NCBI GenBank assembly: GCA_020859755.1
Contig: JAJBVP010000023.1
Location: 1-37,641 of the forward strand
From: Bacteroidales bacterium
GTDB taxonomy: Bacteria; Bacteroidota; Bacteroidia; Bacteroidales; Muribaculaceae
Direction: 5' to 3'
Length of the DNA: 37,641 nt
Of the stretch, positions 24,651-32,978 are shown in pieces. Position 1 is the stretch's first letter. Every line of letters starts with the position of its first letter. The translations under genes and the position numbers were made by a program. The notes beneath the pieces are model-generated. The model did no database searches and was not told the origin of the DNA. It was given only the letters and a program-made list of their open reading frames with translations.

Positions 24651-25648
24651 TTGAAATAGGCGATTTTATTGCGGTATATTATGATGTAAATTATCACAGG
24701 AGCGCCTATGAGGGGCGTAATGGCGTTGATAGGGATGATCGACCCGCTGTTGCCCACGACGCTCAATGCGGCGCATAGCAGCCCCGTGGCAGCTCCTGTG
24801 AGGGCGGTGGCGGGGAGAAGGGAGCGATGATTGGACGTGCCCATAATCAACCGGGCTATATGAGGCACAATCAGCCCCAGGAAGCCGATGGGCCCGCAAA
24901 AGGCTGTTACAGCGGCTGTAAGCACCCCGGAAATCACCAGCAACCACATGCGGGCTTTACCCGTGTCCACACCCAGCGAGCGCGCGTAATTCTCACCCAA
25001 TAGCATTGCGTTGAGAGTCTTTGCCATCAGAAACGCCCATCCTATCAGTATCAGCGAAATAACGGCCAAAGCCAGAGACACCCACAGCGTGAGCGACGAG
25101 AATGTGCCGAGTCCCCACACCATATAGCTGTGCACGCCTTCCAGGGTCGAGAAAAAGTTAAGTAAAGCTATTGCCGACGAGGCCAAATAGCCTATCATGA
25201 TGCCGATTATGAGCAACATCACCCCGTTTTTCACCATCGCCGAGAAAGCCAGCAGCAGCAGCATCACGAACGCCGCGCCGACGATCGCACCCACCACAGC
25301 ACCCGTATAATATCCCCACGCGCCGATGGTACCGCCAAGTCCGAGCGTCACTACCGCCACGCCCAGCGAGGCGCCGGTGGAGATGCCCAGTATCGACGGC
25401 CCTGCCAAGGGATTGGCGAAGGTGGTTTGAAGAAGCAATCCCGCCACTGCCAGCGCCCCTCCGGCCATTGCCGCCGTGATCACCATGGCCAGTCGCATTT
25501 CGATAACTATCACTCCATAACGAGGGTTGGCCATCTCGCCGCCAGTGAGCGCTTTCCACACCTCCGTTGCTGGAATGTCGACGCTGCCCCACAGCAGGCA
25601 AGCCGCAGCGAGCACCAAGCAAGCCAATGTTAGCCACAGGTATTTCAC
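24647..25648 (-). CDS. Metal-chelate ABC transporter, FecCD-family permease
   Basis: 333 aa with about nine or ten membrane helices. FecCD signatures are NPLAGPSILGISTGASLG (about 77-94) and the cytoplasmic coupling segment CGPIGFLGLIVPHIARL. Forms the channel for siderophore, heme or cobalamin import with the ATPase and the lipoprotein; the substrate cannot be told from the sequence. Both neighbouring genes overlap it by 4 bp. Confidence 0.94.
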   Translation of the reverse strand: MKYLWLTLACLVLAAACLLWGSVDIPATEVWKALTGGEMANPRYGVIVIEMRLAMVITAAMAGGALAVAGLLLQTTFANPLAGPSILGISTGASLGVAVVTLGLGGTIGAWGYYTGAVVGAIVGAAFVMLLLLAFSAMVKNGVMLLIIGIMIGYLASSAIALLNFFSTLEGVHSYMVWGLGTFSSLTLWVSLALAVISLILIGWAFLMAKTLNAMLLGENYARSLGVDTGKARMWLLVISGVLTAAVTAFCGPIGFLGLIVPHIARLIMGTSNHRSLLPATALTGAATGLLCAALSVVGNSGSIIPINAITPLIGAPVIIYIIIYRNKIAYFN

Positions 25649-26754
25649 TTTTCTATCAGCTGGTAATATTTCAACTGTTGATCGATATTTCCACTCGCTA
25701 TCTTTTGAAAATCAAGCAGCAAGCGCTCGGGGTGGAAGGGAAACTCCTCAAAAAGCGACGTCGACTGGGTGTCGCAGTAGTATACACGCCCATCCTTTAG
25801 CGCCTTGATATGGCTGATGACGGGCGACAGCTTAATCAAGTCGTCACGCGAGGGAGCGGTGCCGAAAGATTTCACCAGCCACACTGTCGCGTCGTGGGCT
25901 CGGTCAAGCACAGCCGAAGGGTCCAAGGGCAGCGAGCCGGTGGACGTGTCGCTCGCCCAAGGATACTCAAAACCAGCGTCCATCAGCATTCGAGCCATGT
26001 AACTTTTTCCACCCGGCACATACCACAGGCCGCTTTGTGGCGTTTCGGTGAGCACTTTCACCTTCGTCTCGGTGGCTGCAGCCTTTATATGGTTGTAGTC
26101 GGTCGACACCTTGGAATAAATCTCAGCGGCCTGAGCGGGCTTACCATATAGATAGCCGAGCAATTGTATCCACTCGGCGCGGCCCAGAGGGGAGGTCTCC
26201 AGATAGTCGGCCATCTCCACAACGGGTATGCCCATCTTGTCAATCACTTGATGTGTGGATCCCTGATAAGGTGAGGCAAGAATGGCGTCGGGATTCACCA
26301 TAAGCACCTTCTCCTGCGAGGGGGACATTGACGTGCCCACGTCAACAATCTTTCCATTCTTCAGCCCCTCTAACACAAAGGGCAGCTTATAATATTGGGC
26401 ATCGGCCACTCCAGTCACAGCCGTTGCCGCGCCCATCTCCTCAATCGCTCCCGCGTGCACCGAAGAATAGACTATGGAGCTGGTGACAGGGTAGGGGATT
26501 TGTATCCCCTGTGGCAGCGAGTCGGGACGGTGGTCGCGAGGATACAGCACAAGGCGCTGTAGCCTCACGGTCGTGTCCCAAGGATTGGCGATATCGGCCA
26601 CCAGATAGTCACGATAATCCACGAGCGTGAGCAGTTGTGCCTCATGCGTCAGGGTATCGCCCTCAGCTGGCAATTCGCCCTCTCCGCGGCCACCCGAACA
26701 AGCCCCCAGCAGCAAAGTCAAGCCTATACTTATGATATATCGCATTTTCATCAT
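25645..26754 (-). CDS. Substrate-binding lipoprotein of metal-chelate ABC transporter
   Basis: 369 aa. Lipoprotein signal peptide with lipobox LLGAC, Cys19. The mature part fits the BtuF/FecB class III binding fold: VYSSVHAGAIEEMGAATAVTGV at the first lobe, VNPDAILASPYQG, the connecting long helix near 200-235, then LPLDPSAVLDRAHDATVWLV and DGRVYYCDTQ. It delivers the ligand to the permease. It probably belongs with iron or cobalamin complexes; no TonB receptor or cobalamin riboswitch lies nearby to decide. The GNAT gene ends 16 nt upstream. Confidence 0.9.
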   Translation of the reverse strand: MMKMRYIISIGLTLLLGACSGGRGEGELPAEGDTLTHEAQLLTLVDYRDYLVADIANPWDTTVRLQRLVLYPRDHRPDSLPQGIQIPYPVTSSIVYSSVHAGAIEEMGAATAVTGVADAQYYKLPFVLEGLKNGKIVDVGTSMSPSQEKVLMVNPDAILASPYQGSTHQVIDKMGIPVVEMADYLETSPLGRAEWIQLLGYLYGKPAQAAEIYSKVSTDYNHIKAAATETKVKVLTETPQSGLWYVPGGKSYMARMLMDAGFEYPWASDTSTGSLPLDPSAVLDRAHDATVWLVKSFGTAPSRDDLIKLSPVISHIKALKDGRVYYCDTQSTSLFEEFPFHPERLLLDFQKIASGNIDQQLKYYQLIEK

Positions 26755-26770
26755 TATATTCTGCTTTTGG

Positions 26771-27271
26771 TTACAGCATCAATTGCATGTCCACCACATC
26801 GTGGTAGGCCCCAAGCTTGTATCCACACTCCTTGAAAAAAGATGCCTCCTTGAATCCGAATCGCCTATGGAACTCGATGCTGCGCGTGTTGCTGGCCGTG
26901 ATGCAAGCCACCACCGAGTGCACTCCCATCTTGCGGCAATCCTCCAGCACACGCTTAAGCAATTCCGATCCGACGCCTCGACCTTGCGCCTGGGGATGGA
27001 GATAAATCGTGTCCTCAAACGTAGGATTGTAAGCCTCCCGCTCCTTCCAAGGATGAGCGTAAGCCCACCCCAGGACGCGTCCCGATTGGGCGTCGCGATA
27101 CACATAATACGTCCAGCGTCGGGCTATCTCCTCGATTCGGCGCTCCATCTCCTCCACCGTGGGAGGGACCAGCTCAAAGGATATGGGAGTGTTCACCACG
27201 TACCAGCGATAGATCTCTGATATCTCCGGGGCAAGCGCGTGGGCCTCTCCGGGGTCTACTTTCGTAATCAT
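26771..27271 (-). CDS. GNAT-family N-acetyltransferase (Pat-like)
   Basis: 166 aa. The layout matches phosphinothricin N-acetyltransferase relatives: ISFELVPPTVEEMERRIEEI near the N-terminus, GRVLGWAYAHPW, the acetyl-CoA loop QAQGRGVGSELL (about 93-104) and the GFKEASFFKECGYKLGAYHDVV end. It acetylates an unknown amino group in the cytoplasm. First gene of a minus-strand group with the ABC importer; resistance or metabolite detoxification are possible but unproven roles. Confidence 0.9.
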   Translation of the reverse strand: MITKVDPGEAHALAPEISEIYRWYVVNTPISFELVPPTVEEMERRIEEIARRWTYYVYRDAQSGRVLGWAYAHPWKEREAYNPTFEDTIYLHPQAQGRGVGSELLKRVLEDCRKMGVHSVVACITASNTRSIEFHRRFGFKEASFFKECGYKLGAYHDVVDMQLML

Positions 27272-27276
27272 AAACG

Positions 27277-27284
27277 CGAAGTTA
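27277..27284 (-). promoter_or_regulatory. Putative -7 element of the GNAT-ABC operon
   Basis: On the minus strand, TAACTTCG, identical to the tRNA promoters. It ends only 5 nt before the ATG at 27271, so if used the mRNA would be almost leaderless. A CAA (TTG on the minus strand) lies 16 nt away, shorter than the usual 20. Confidence 0.3.
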
Positions 27285-27382
27285 GTGAAAATTCAGCTTT
27301 CAAAGAAATATTAAACTTTTTGCTCCTCATTGTGTTGTAAAGATAAACAAAGCAAAAGAAAACCTAAAACCAACTATTGTTT

Positions 27383-28441
27383 ATGAAAAAAGCATTATTA
27401 ATGATTGCCATCATGCTGGGTAGCGTGGTAGCTTTCGCACAGAAAGTCGACAAGAAGGAGCTCCGCTCGCTCCAAACGTTCTTGTCGCTTAACGCTGAAA
27501 AGGACGGGACCAATGCGCAAGCGTTGAAGATTACCGATGTTTCCAATCCTGCCACGTGGGAGGGAGTGACCATCGCCAATGGCCACATCACTGCCATCGA
27601 CTGGCACGACAAACACCTTGCTGGTGCTCTCGATCTCTCGGGATTCACCGCCCTTACCGACCTCAACGTGTCGCGTAACGCACTGACCTCCCTGTCGGTT
27701 GCCGGCGACGCCGCTCTCACCACCTTGAACGCTTCGCGCAACAAGTTAACGCAAGCCAACCTTACCGGTTGCTCCGCTCTTCAGAAAGTGTCGATTTACC
27801 ACAATCGCCTCACCGAGTTGGAACTCACCGGCACTACATTCCTCAAGAACCTCAACTGCTCCAACAACCTCTTTGTAGAGCTTGACGTGTCGGGCTCCAC
27901 AACCCTCGAGACCCTCAACTGCCAAGGTTGCCACCTCGAGAGCCTGCGTGTTGACGGCTGCACAGCCTTGAAGAACCTCTACTGCGGTTACAACAAGTTG
28001 ACCAATCTCAACCTCTTCGGCGTCGAGAACTTGACCAACCTCAACATCGACGACAATCAGATCACAACGATGATCGTCTCCGGCCTTCCCTCGCTGAGCA
28101 CGTTCATCTGCTCCGACAACAACATGACTACACTGGGTGTACGCGACTGCAACGCTCTGCTCGACCTCGTCTGCTCCTACAACAACCTTACCGAGCTTTC
28201 GGTATCGGGTTGCCCACAACTCATCTTCGTCGACTGCTCCTACAACGACCTGACGACCTTGAACCTCTCCAACCAGACCTTCCTGCAGCGCCTGCTTTGC
28301 AACAACAACCAGCTTACCACCCTCGACGTATCCTTCGACCAGCAATTGGTTTACATCAACTGCCGTTACAACATGATCGTCGACCTCCGCACAATGGCTT
28401 GCCCCAACCTCAACCAGATCGCTTGCCAGTGGAACTACTAA
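27383..28441 (+). CDS. Secreted leucine-rich repeat protein
   Basis: 352 aa from ATG 27383. Signal peptide MKKALLMIAIMLGSVVAFAQ. After a short helical part come about 11 leucine-rich repeats of roughly 20-21 residues in the pattern L-x-x-L-x-C-S/G-x-N-x-L-T-x-L-x-V-S-G-C, for example FLKNLNCSNNLFVELDVSGS and ALKNLYCGYNKLTNLNLFG. The Cys and Asn ladders of these repeats are typical of Bacteroidota surface LRR proteins. It ends with the last repeat; no T9SS domain is attached, so how it is anchored is unclear. Probably a protein-binding surface or periplasmic protein. Confidence 0.85.
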   Translation: MKKALLMIAIMLGSVVAFAQKVDKKELRSLQTFLSLNAEKDGTNAQALKITDVSNPATWEGVTIANGHITAIDWHDKHLAGALDLSGFTALTDLNVSRNALTSLSVAGDAALTTLNASRNKLTQANLTGCSALQKVSIYHNRLTELELTGTTFLKNLNCSNNLFVELDVSGSTTLETLNCQGCHLESLRVDGCTALKNLYCGYNKLTNLNLFGVENLTNLNIDDNQITTMIVSGLPSLSTFICSDNNMTTLGVRDCNALLDLVCSYNNLTELSVSGCPQLIFVDCSYNDLTTLNLSNQTFLQRLLCNNNQLTTLDVSFDQQLVYINCRYNMIVDLRTMACPNLNQIACQWNY

Positions 28442-28562
28442 GCCCCTGCTGACAACTCGACTGGCCGCCTGAATAGCAATTGACCAGTCCGTCACCGGAC
28501 CAGAAGAGCCTGTCCGTCCGTACAGGATCTAAACAATGGTTAGGTACCCAAATACAGACGAT

Positions 28563-28609
28563 GGAAGCCTCGTTCCCCACTGTGGGAGCGGGGCTTCCTG
28601 ATTTTTTTT
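28563..28609 (+). terminator. Strong intrinsic terminator of the LRR gene
   Basis: 15-bp stem (28563-28577 with 28584-28598, two G-T pairs), 6-nt loop, then eight T (28602-28609). Bases 28442-28562 before it hold no gene. Confidence 0.92.
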
Positions 28610-28732
28610 GCAATCATGACTCGGCTCGTAATCCACTCCCTACTTTTCTCGGATTTTCAAAAACTATTCTGTCCCCTAATTGTTTACATTTTATAAAATT
28701 CACTTTTTAAGCACGTTTTAACTGTATCAATC

Positions 28733-30028
28733 ATGACAAAGAATTTCTACCGCATTTCGCTCGTTGTAAGCGCCACCGTGCTGGCAAGCTTGCTGGGCGC
28801 AAAAGCCCAGGACTCGACCGACGGCTCAACCCTGGACATCCCCGAACGTTCGATAGTGCTCACTGGCGACAAAAACGCCGCCGATAAGGAACTCATCGCC
28901 GTACTCTACTCCCGCGAGGACCTCCACTTCCAGGATCCTGGAGCCCCGCGCTTCCTATTCCTTGACCGCGAGGGTAAATTGGCCTTCGGTATTGGTGGCT
29001 ACGTTAAGGGACAGCTCCAGTACGACCTCGACGGTGCCATCGGCAATGAGGGCTTCGTTACCTACGACATCCCTGTGCCCTTGAATCCCGCTGAGCGCAA
29101 CCGCTTCGGCGCCGATGCCTCCAACTCCACCATCTTCTTCAAATTGGTGGGCAAAACCAAGCTCGGATGGTTGGACGTGTATGTTCAAACCAACTTCACC
29201 GGCGAGAACGACGACTACGGATGGCAGATCAAGCAAGCTTACGTAAGCTTGGGACACGTCACCGCCGGTCTTGCCCGAAGCTCATTCGTTGACGCCTCGG
29301 CTCAGCCTCCTACAATCGACGACGAAGGCCCCTCGGGCGCCACTTGCACCAAGACAGTCCTCGTGCGCTATCAGAAGAAATGGACCAACGGCTTCTCCGG
29401 TGCCATCTCGGCCGAGTATCCCAAGACCAGCTACACCTTCAACTCTACCGTAGGCGAGATCGCTCAGCGCTGCCCCGATATCCCCATCTACGTGCAATAC
29501 GCTTGGGACGGTGGTCAAAGCCACATCCGTCTCTCCGGCTTGCTCCGCAACCTCAGCTACCGCAACCTCGTAAAGGAGCAAAACGAGTGGAAGACCGGTT
29601 GGGGCGCTCAAGTGAGTGGCATGTGGTACTTTGGTGGCGCCTTCACCTTCTTCTATCAGGGAGCTTACGGCCAAGGCTACTCGCAGTATATCAACGACCT
29701 TAGCGGCAACGACATGGACCTCCTCCCCTCCACCACCGCTGGCAAGATGGAGGCTCCCAAAGTTCTCGGCGTCCTCGGTGGCCTGCAGTACCAGATCAAC
29801 CCCAAGTGCTTCGTCTCGGCTTCCTACAGCCAGGCCCACCTCTACGACCGCGGCGCTCTTGACAACGCTACCTATCGCTACGGCCAGTATATCGTCGCCA
29901 ACTGCTTCTACAACGTCCTCGAGGACATGTCGGTAGGCGTTGAGTACCTCCACGGTATCCGCACCGATTTCTCGGGCCGCTCCGGTCACGCCAACCGTAT
30001 CGCCGCCGCCGTTCAGTACAACTTCTAA
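28733..30028 (+). CDS. DcaP-like outer membrane porin
   Basis: 431 aa. Signal peptide ending AKAQ (about residue 26). The mature chain is made of alternating strands with Gly/aromatic girdles and ends in a terminal Phe (AAAVQYNF), the C-terminal signature of outer membrane beta-barrels. GIGGYVKGQLQYD, RNRFGADASNSTIFFKLVG, and the loop FVDASAQPPTIDDEGPSG resemble the DcaP family of trimeric porins. Likely passes small anionic solutes; substrate unknown. It has no partner gene nearby. Confidence 0.8.
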   Translation: MTKNFYRISLVVSATVLASLLGAKAQDSTDGSTLDIPERSIVLTGDKNAADKELIAVLYSREDLHFQDPGAPRFLFLDREGKLAFGIGGYVKGQLQYDLDGAIGNEGFVTYDIPVPLNPAERNRFGADASNSTIFFKLVGKTKLGWLDVYVQTNFTGENDDYGWQIKQAYVSLGHVTAGLARSSFVDASAQPPTIDDEGPSGATCTKTVLVRYQKKWTNGFSGAISAEYPKTSYTFNSTVGEIAQRCPDIPIYVQYAWDGGQSHIRLSGLLRNLSYRNLVKEQNEWKTGWGAQVSGMWYFGGAFTFFYQGAYGQGYSQYINDLSGNDMDLLPSTTAGKMEAPKVLGVLGGLQYQINPKCFVSASYSQAHLYDRGALDNATYRYGQYIVANCFYNVLEDMSVGVEYLHGIRTDFSGRSGHANRIAAAVQYNF

Positions 30029-30043
30029 AAAGACCCATCCTGT

Positions 30044-30083
30044 CCTCCTTTCCTCCTTTAAAAGATAAAAGGATTAAAGGATG
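30044..30083. repeat. Dispersed pyrimidine/purine intergenic repeat, copy A
   Basis: CCTCCTTTCCTCCTTTA at 30044-30060 is identical to 23850-23866; AAAGGATTAAAGGATG at 30068-30083 is identical to 33285-33300. Confidence 0.75.
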
Positions 30084-30101
30084 AAAGATCGAAAACCTAA
30101 A

Positions 30102-30135
30102 AAAGTCGCCCCGGGACACAACCTCGGGCGGCTTT
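30102..30135 (+). terminator. Terminator of the porin gene
   Basis: AAAGTCGCCC (30102-30111) pairs with GGGCGGCTTT (30126-30135), with one G-T pair; short T run follows in CGCTTGTTG. Confidence 0.65.
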
Positions 30136-30138
30136 CGC

Positions 30139-30170
30139 TTGTTGTAACTATAAATAGGAATATATCTATG
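30139..30170 (+). promoter_or_regulatory. Putative promoter of glutaminase-like gene
   Basis: TTG (30139-30141), 21 nt, then TATCTATG (30163-30170), one mismatch to TAnnTTTG. The ATG is 25 nt downstream. Confidence 0.4.
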
Positions 30171-30195
30171 AAACCATAAAACCCTAACAATCATT

Positions 30196-31128
30196 ATGGA
30201 ACGTATCATCCCAATTTCCGACCTCAAGGCTGCTGTCGATGAGGCTTATGAGAAATTCAAAAGTGAACATGTAGGTGAGATCGACCCCCGCCTGGGCGAT
30301 GTCGACCCCAAGGACTTTGGAATCGCCGTCGTTTTGACCGATGGCACCGAAATCACCAAGGCCGATGCCGATAAAAAGTTCGCTTTGGCCAACATCGCCA
30401 AAGTGCCCATGATTGAGCTCCTCCTGAGCCAGTACGGCGTCGACGAGCTCATCAAGCGTAGCGGCAAGTGCACCTGCTGCCACGGCCCGGAGCTGAAACC
30501 CGAAATCGGCCTCAGCCCTCACGGCATCCGCGCCACCAGCGCCGTGCAACCCACTGGCGACTCCGTGTCGAAGTGGAACCTGCTTGAGAACAACATGATC
30601 GACCTAATGGGCTCGGCTCCTGAGCTCGACGACACCCTCTACAAACGCCTCTCCGAGGACAACGAGAAGGTGGGCGTGATCGACAAGATCGCCAAGGCTG
30701 GCTACTACCTCTACGATGACGCCGGCATCGCTGTGGACCTGTGGACGCGTCAACTGGCCATGAAGGTCACCCCACGCCAACTCGCCATCATGGGCGCCAC
30801 AATCGCCGCCGACGGTGTTAACCCGTTGACCGGAAAGATTGTCTACGACGGCGCTCTGTCACAGAACATCGTGGGCTCCTTGGCTGGCCACGGTCCCCAC
30901 AAGAGCAACAAGCCCTGGCTGGTTGCCACTGGTCTGCCTGTCAAGACTGGTTTCGGCGGTGGAATCGTAGGCGTTGTGCCTGGCGTATTCGGCATCGCCG
31001 CTTACGCTCCTGGACTCTCCCCCACAGGATTCACTCTCAAGGGCGCACAAGCTCTGAAGTACATCGTCAACAAGTTGCAGATCAATGTGTTCGCCTCGGC
31101 CCACGTCAAAATCGACAAGGACAAATAA
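30196..31128 (+). CDS. Glutaminase-fold protein lacking the catalytic serine
   Basis: 310 aa. The C-terminal half follows the GlsA/YbaS glutaminase fold closely: PRQLAIMGATIAADGVNPLTG (about 193-213), ATGLPVKTGFGGGIVGVVPG (244-263) and GIAAYAPGL. The helix FALANIAKV (62-70) aligns with the catalytic Ser-x-x-Lys helix of real glutaminases; here the Ser is Asn66, while Lys69 remains. The Ser of the GLPAKSG loop is Thr251, and neither catalytic Tyr is recognisable at its place. A KCTCCHG cluster (91-97) is also unusual. Known family members hydrolyse glutamine to glutamate; this one is probably inactive or does something else. It has its own promoter and terminator. Confidence 0.75.
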   Translation: MERIIPISDLKAAVDEAYEKFKSEHVGEIDPRLGDVDPKDFGIAVVLTDGTEITKADADKKFALANIAKVPMIELLLSQYGVDELIKRSGKCTCCHGPELKPEIGLSPHGIRATSAVQPTGDSVSKWNLLENNMIDLMGSAPELDDTLYKRLSEDNEKVGVIDKIAKAGYYLYDDAGIAVDLWTRQLAMKVTPRQLAIMGATIAADGVNPLTGKIVYDGALSQNIVGSLAGHGPHKSNKPWLVATGLPVKTGFGGGIVGVVPGVFGIAAYAPGLSPTGFTLKGAQALKYIVNKLQINVFASAHVKIDKDK

Positions 31129-31160
31129 CACAATTGCGATCTCCGTTTAGCAAAAAATCA

Positions 31161-31195
31161 CGGGGCGCGGCCATCCAAGGCCACGCCCCGCTTCT
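31161..31195 (+). terminator. Terminator of glutaminase-like gene
   Basis: CGGGGCG and GGCC pair with GGCC and CGCCCCG (31161-31190), with one internal mismatch, followed by CTTCTCT. Confidence 0.65.
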
Positions 31196-31231
31196 CTATA
31201 TTGAATGATGAACGTTTCTTCGCGTTGCGAA

Positions 31232-31380
31232 AAACTTTAAACTTTAAACTTTAAACTTTAAACTTTAAACTTTAAACTTTAAACTTTTAACTTTTAACTT
31301 TAAACTTTTAACTTTAAACTTTAAACTTTAAACTTTAAACTTTTAACTTTAAACTTTTGACTTTTGACTTTTAACTTTTT
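31232..31380. repeat. Large heptamer array (AAACTTT family, about 21 units)
   Basis: About 21 consecutive 7-bp units, mostly AAACTTT, with TAACTTT and, near the end, TGACTTT variants. It ends about 9 bp before the dnaA stop codon (31390-31392). The variants are in blocks, as expected for slippage or unequal exchange. Confidence 0.97.
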
Positions 31381-31389
31381 AACTCCCCC

Positions 31390-32775
31390 TTAAGAGAGGT
31401 GCTTCTCAATCGCGGCGATGGCTTCCTGGAGAGGCTTCTCCACCATCAGGCGATCCTCAATATTCTTGCAGCCATGGAGCACTGTGGCGTGGCCGCGCGA
31501 CAGCCGCGTGCCGATAGCTGTCAGCGGCATCTTCATCCACTTCTTGGCCAGATACATCACTACCTGGCGAGCATCCGAAATCTCACGCTTGCGCGACGAG
31601 GTGAAAATCTGGTCGACATCCACCTTGAAATGGGCGCACACCTGCTCGGTGACCATCTCAAAGTTGATTACCGGCTTGTTGATCTTCACGGCGTTGGCCA
31701 AGACGGCGCGAGCCAAGTCGAGTGTAACCTCGCAACCCAGCACCGTGGCATGTGCCATCAGCGACACGACGATCCCCTCAAGCTCGCGCACCGAGTCGGT
31801 AACCTTCGACGCGATATAATCGAGCACCTCGTCGGGTATCTGCAGGCCGTCCTGCTGCGCCTTCTGGATCAGAACATCCTTGCGCAGCGCCAAGTCGGGA
31901 CGCTCCAGCTCGGCCGTCATGCCCCATTTGAAACGCGACAGCAAGCGCTCCTCCATACCCTCCATCTGTGAGGGACGCACGTCGGACGACAGGATTATCT
32001 GCCGCGAGTTCTGATGCAGATGGTTGAAGATGTGGAAGAAAGTGTTCTGCGTGCCGGGCTTGTTGCCGATCAGGTCCTGAATATCGTCGAGAATGAGAGT
32101 ATCAATGCTCTGGTAGAAATTTATGAAGTCGTTGATCCGGTTTTGGCGCACAGCGGCCGTATACTGGCTCTCGAAGAGACGGGCGGTAACATAAAGCACG
32201 CGTGCGCGGGGATTACGCTCCTTGATGCGTATGCCTATGGCCTGGATCAAGTGGGTTTTGCCCACGCCCGTGGGTCCGAAGATGAACAACGGGTTGAACG
32301 TCTTCATCTTGGGATCGTTGGCAATAGCCTCCCCGATCGAGCGGGCTATCTGGTTGCTGTGGCTCAGGCAATAGGTCTCAAAGGTGTAGCGCGGATTCAA
32401 CTGCGAGTCAATCACCTCCTCTACTTGAGGCTTGAAAGGATTGGCGGCCGGGGGAGGGGTGACCGGGATGGCTGTCGAAGGCATGGCCCCTCCGAGCGTC
32501 ACCTTGGTGTCAGGCTCGTGGTTCACCTGATCGTAGCTGTAGAACAGCTTCACGTCGGCCCCAAACACACGCCGCAACGCTGGCACCATGATATGGAGGT
32601 AATGCGCCTCCAGGTGCTCCAGGAAGTAAGGCGACGGCACGCGCACGGTCAACGCCCCGTCCTTAAAACTAAGGGCGGTCACGGGCTTGAACCAAGCGTC
32701 GTACTGCTCTGGGGAGATGTTATCTCGTATTATCGCGAGACACTGCTCCCATCCGTTTTGATGATTTACTTCCAT
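31390..32775 (-). CDS. dnaA: Chromosomal replication initiator DnaA
   Basis: 461 aa with all four domains: N-terminal helicase/self-interaction domain (1-85), linker (90-125), AAA+ domain with Walker A GPTGVGKTH (167-175) and Walker B LILDDIQ (227-233), and the C-terminal helix-turn-helix domain IV. The DnaA-box signature reads LSRGHATVLHGCKNI (425-439); the usual form is RDHxTVxHAC, so Gly replaces the Asp that touches bases in the E. coli structure (Asp433). Initiates replication by melting oriC. It is transcribed alone and flanked by an intergenic block and a heptamer array. Confidence 0.97.
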   Translation of the reverse strand: MEVNHQNGWEQCLAIIRDNISPEQYDAWFKPVTALSFKDGALTVRVPSPYFLEHLEAHYLHIMVPALRRVFGADVKLFYSYDQVNHEPDTKVTLGGAMPSTAIPVTPPPAANPFKPQVEEVIDSQLNPRYTFETYCLSHSNQIARSIGEAIANDPKMKTFNPLFIFGPTGVGKTHLIQAIGIRIKERNPRARVLYVTARLFESQYTAAVRQNRINDFINFYQSIDTLILDDIQDLIGNKPGTQNTFFHIFNHLHQNSRQIILSSDVRPSQMEGMEERLLSRFKWGMTAELERPDLALRKDVLIQKAQQDGLQIPDEVLDYIASKVTDSVRELEGIVVSLMAHATVLGCEVTLDLARAVLANAVKINKPVINFEMVTEQVCAHFKVDVDQIFTSSRKREISDARQVVMYLAKKWMKMPLTAIGTRLSRGHATVLHGCKNIEDRLMVEKPLQEAIAAIEKHLS

Positions 32776-32836
32776 TGATTATTTTCGCGGATGTGTTGTG
32801 CGGTCAGCTTATCGTAATGTTGGCTTTTTCGCATCA

Positions 32837-32867
32837 CAAAATTCCGAAAAAATTTCTTCCCCCACAA
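32837..32867 (-). promoter_or_regulatory. Promoter of dnaA
   Basis: On the minus strand, TTG (32865-32867), exactly 20 nt, then GAATTTTG (32837-32844), one mismatch to TAnnTTTG. The ATG is 61 nt downstream. Confidence 0.55.
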
Positions 32868-32978
32868 CGCATTTTTTATTTGGAAATTATAAACTTTGCG
32901 CAACTATCCTGATTCACAACACCTTATCTCACCCTATGAAATTATTTTGGCCCAGTCCCGCTGAAATTTCGTTAAACA

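Noticed and set aside
26755-27271. Cobalamin riboswitch or TonB receptor that would define the ABC importer
   Set aside because: The space upstream of the binding protein is filled by a GNAT gene, and no B12-box-like sequence or receptor gene is visible.
31232-31380. CRISPR array
   Set aside because: Period is 7 bp without spacers; a simple tandem repeat. The 11-bp and 13-bp arrays at 20766 and 20964 also lack spacers.
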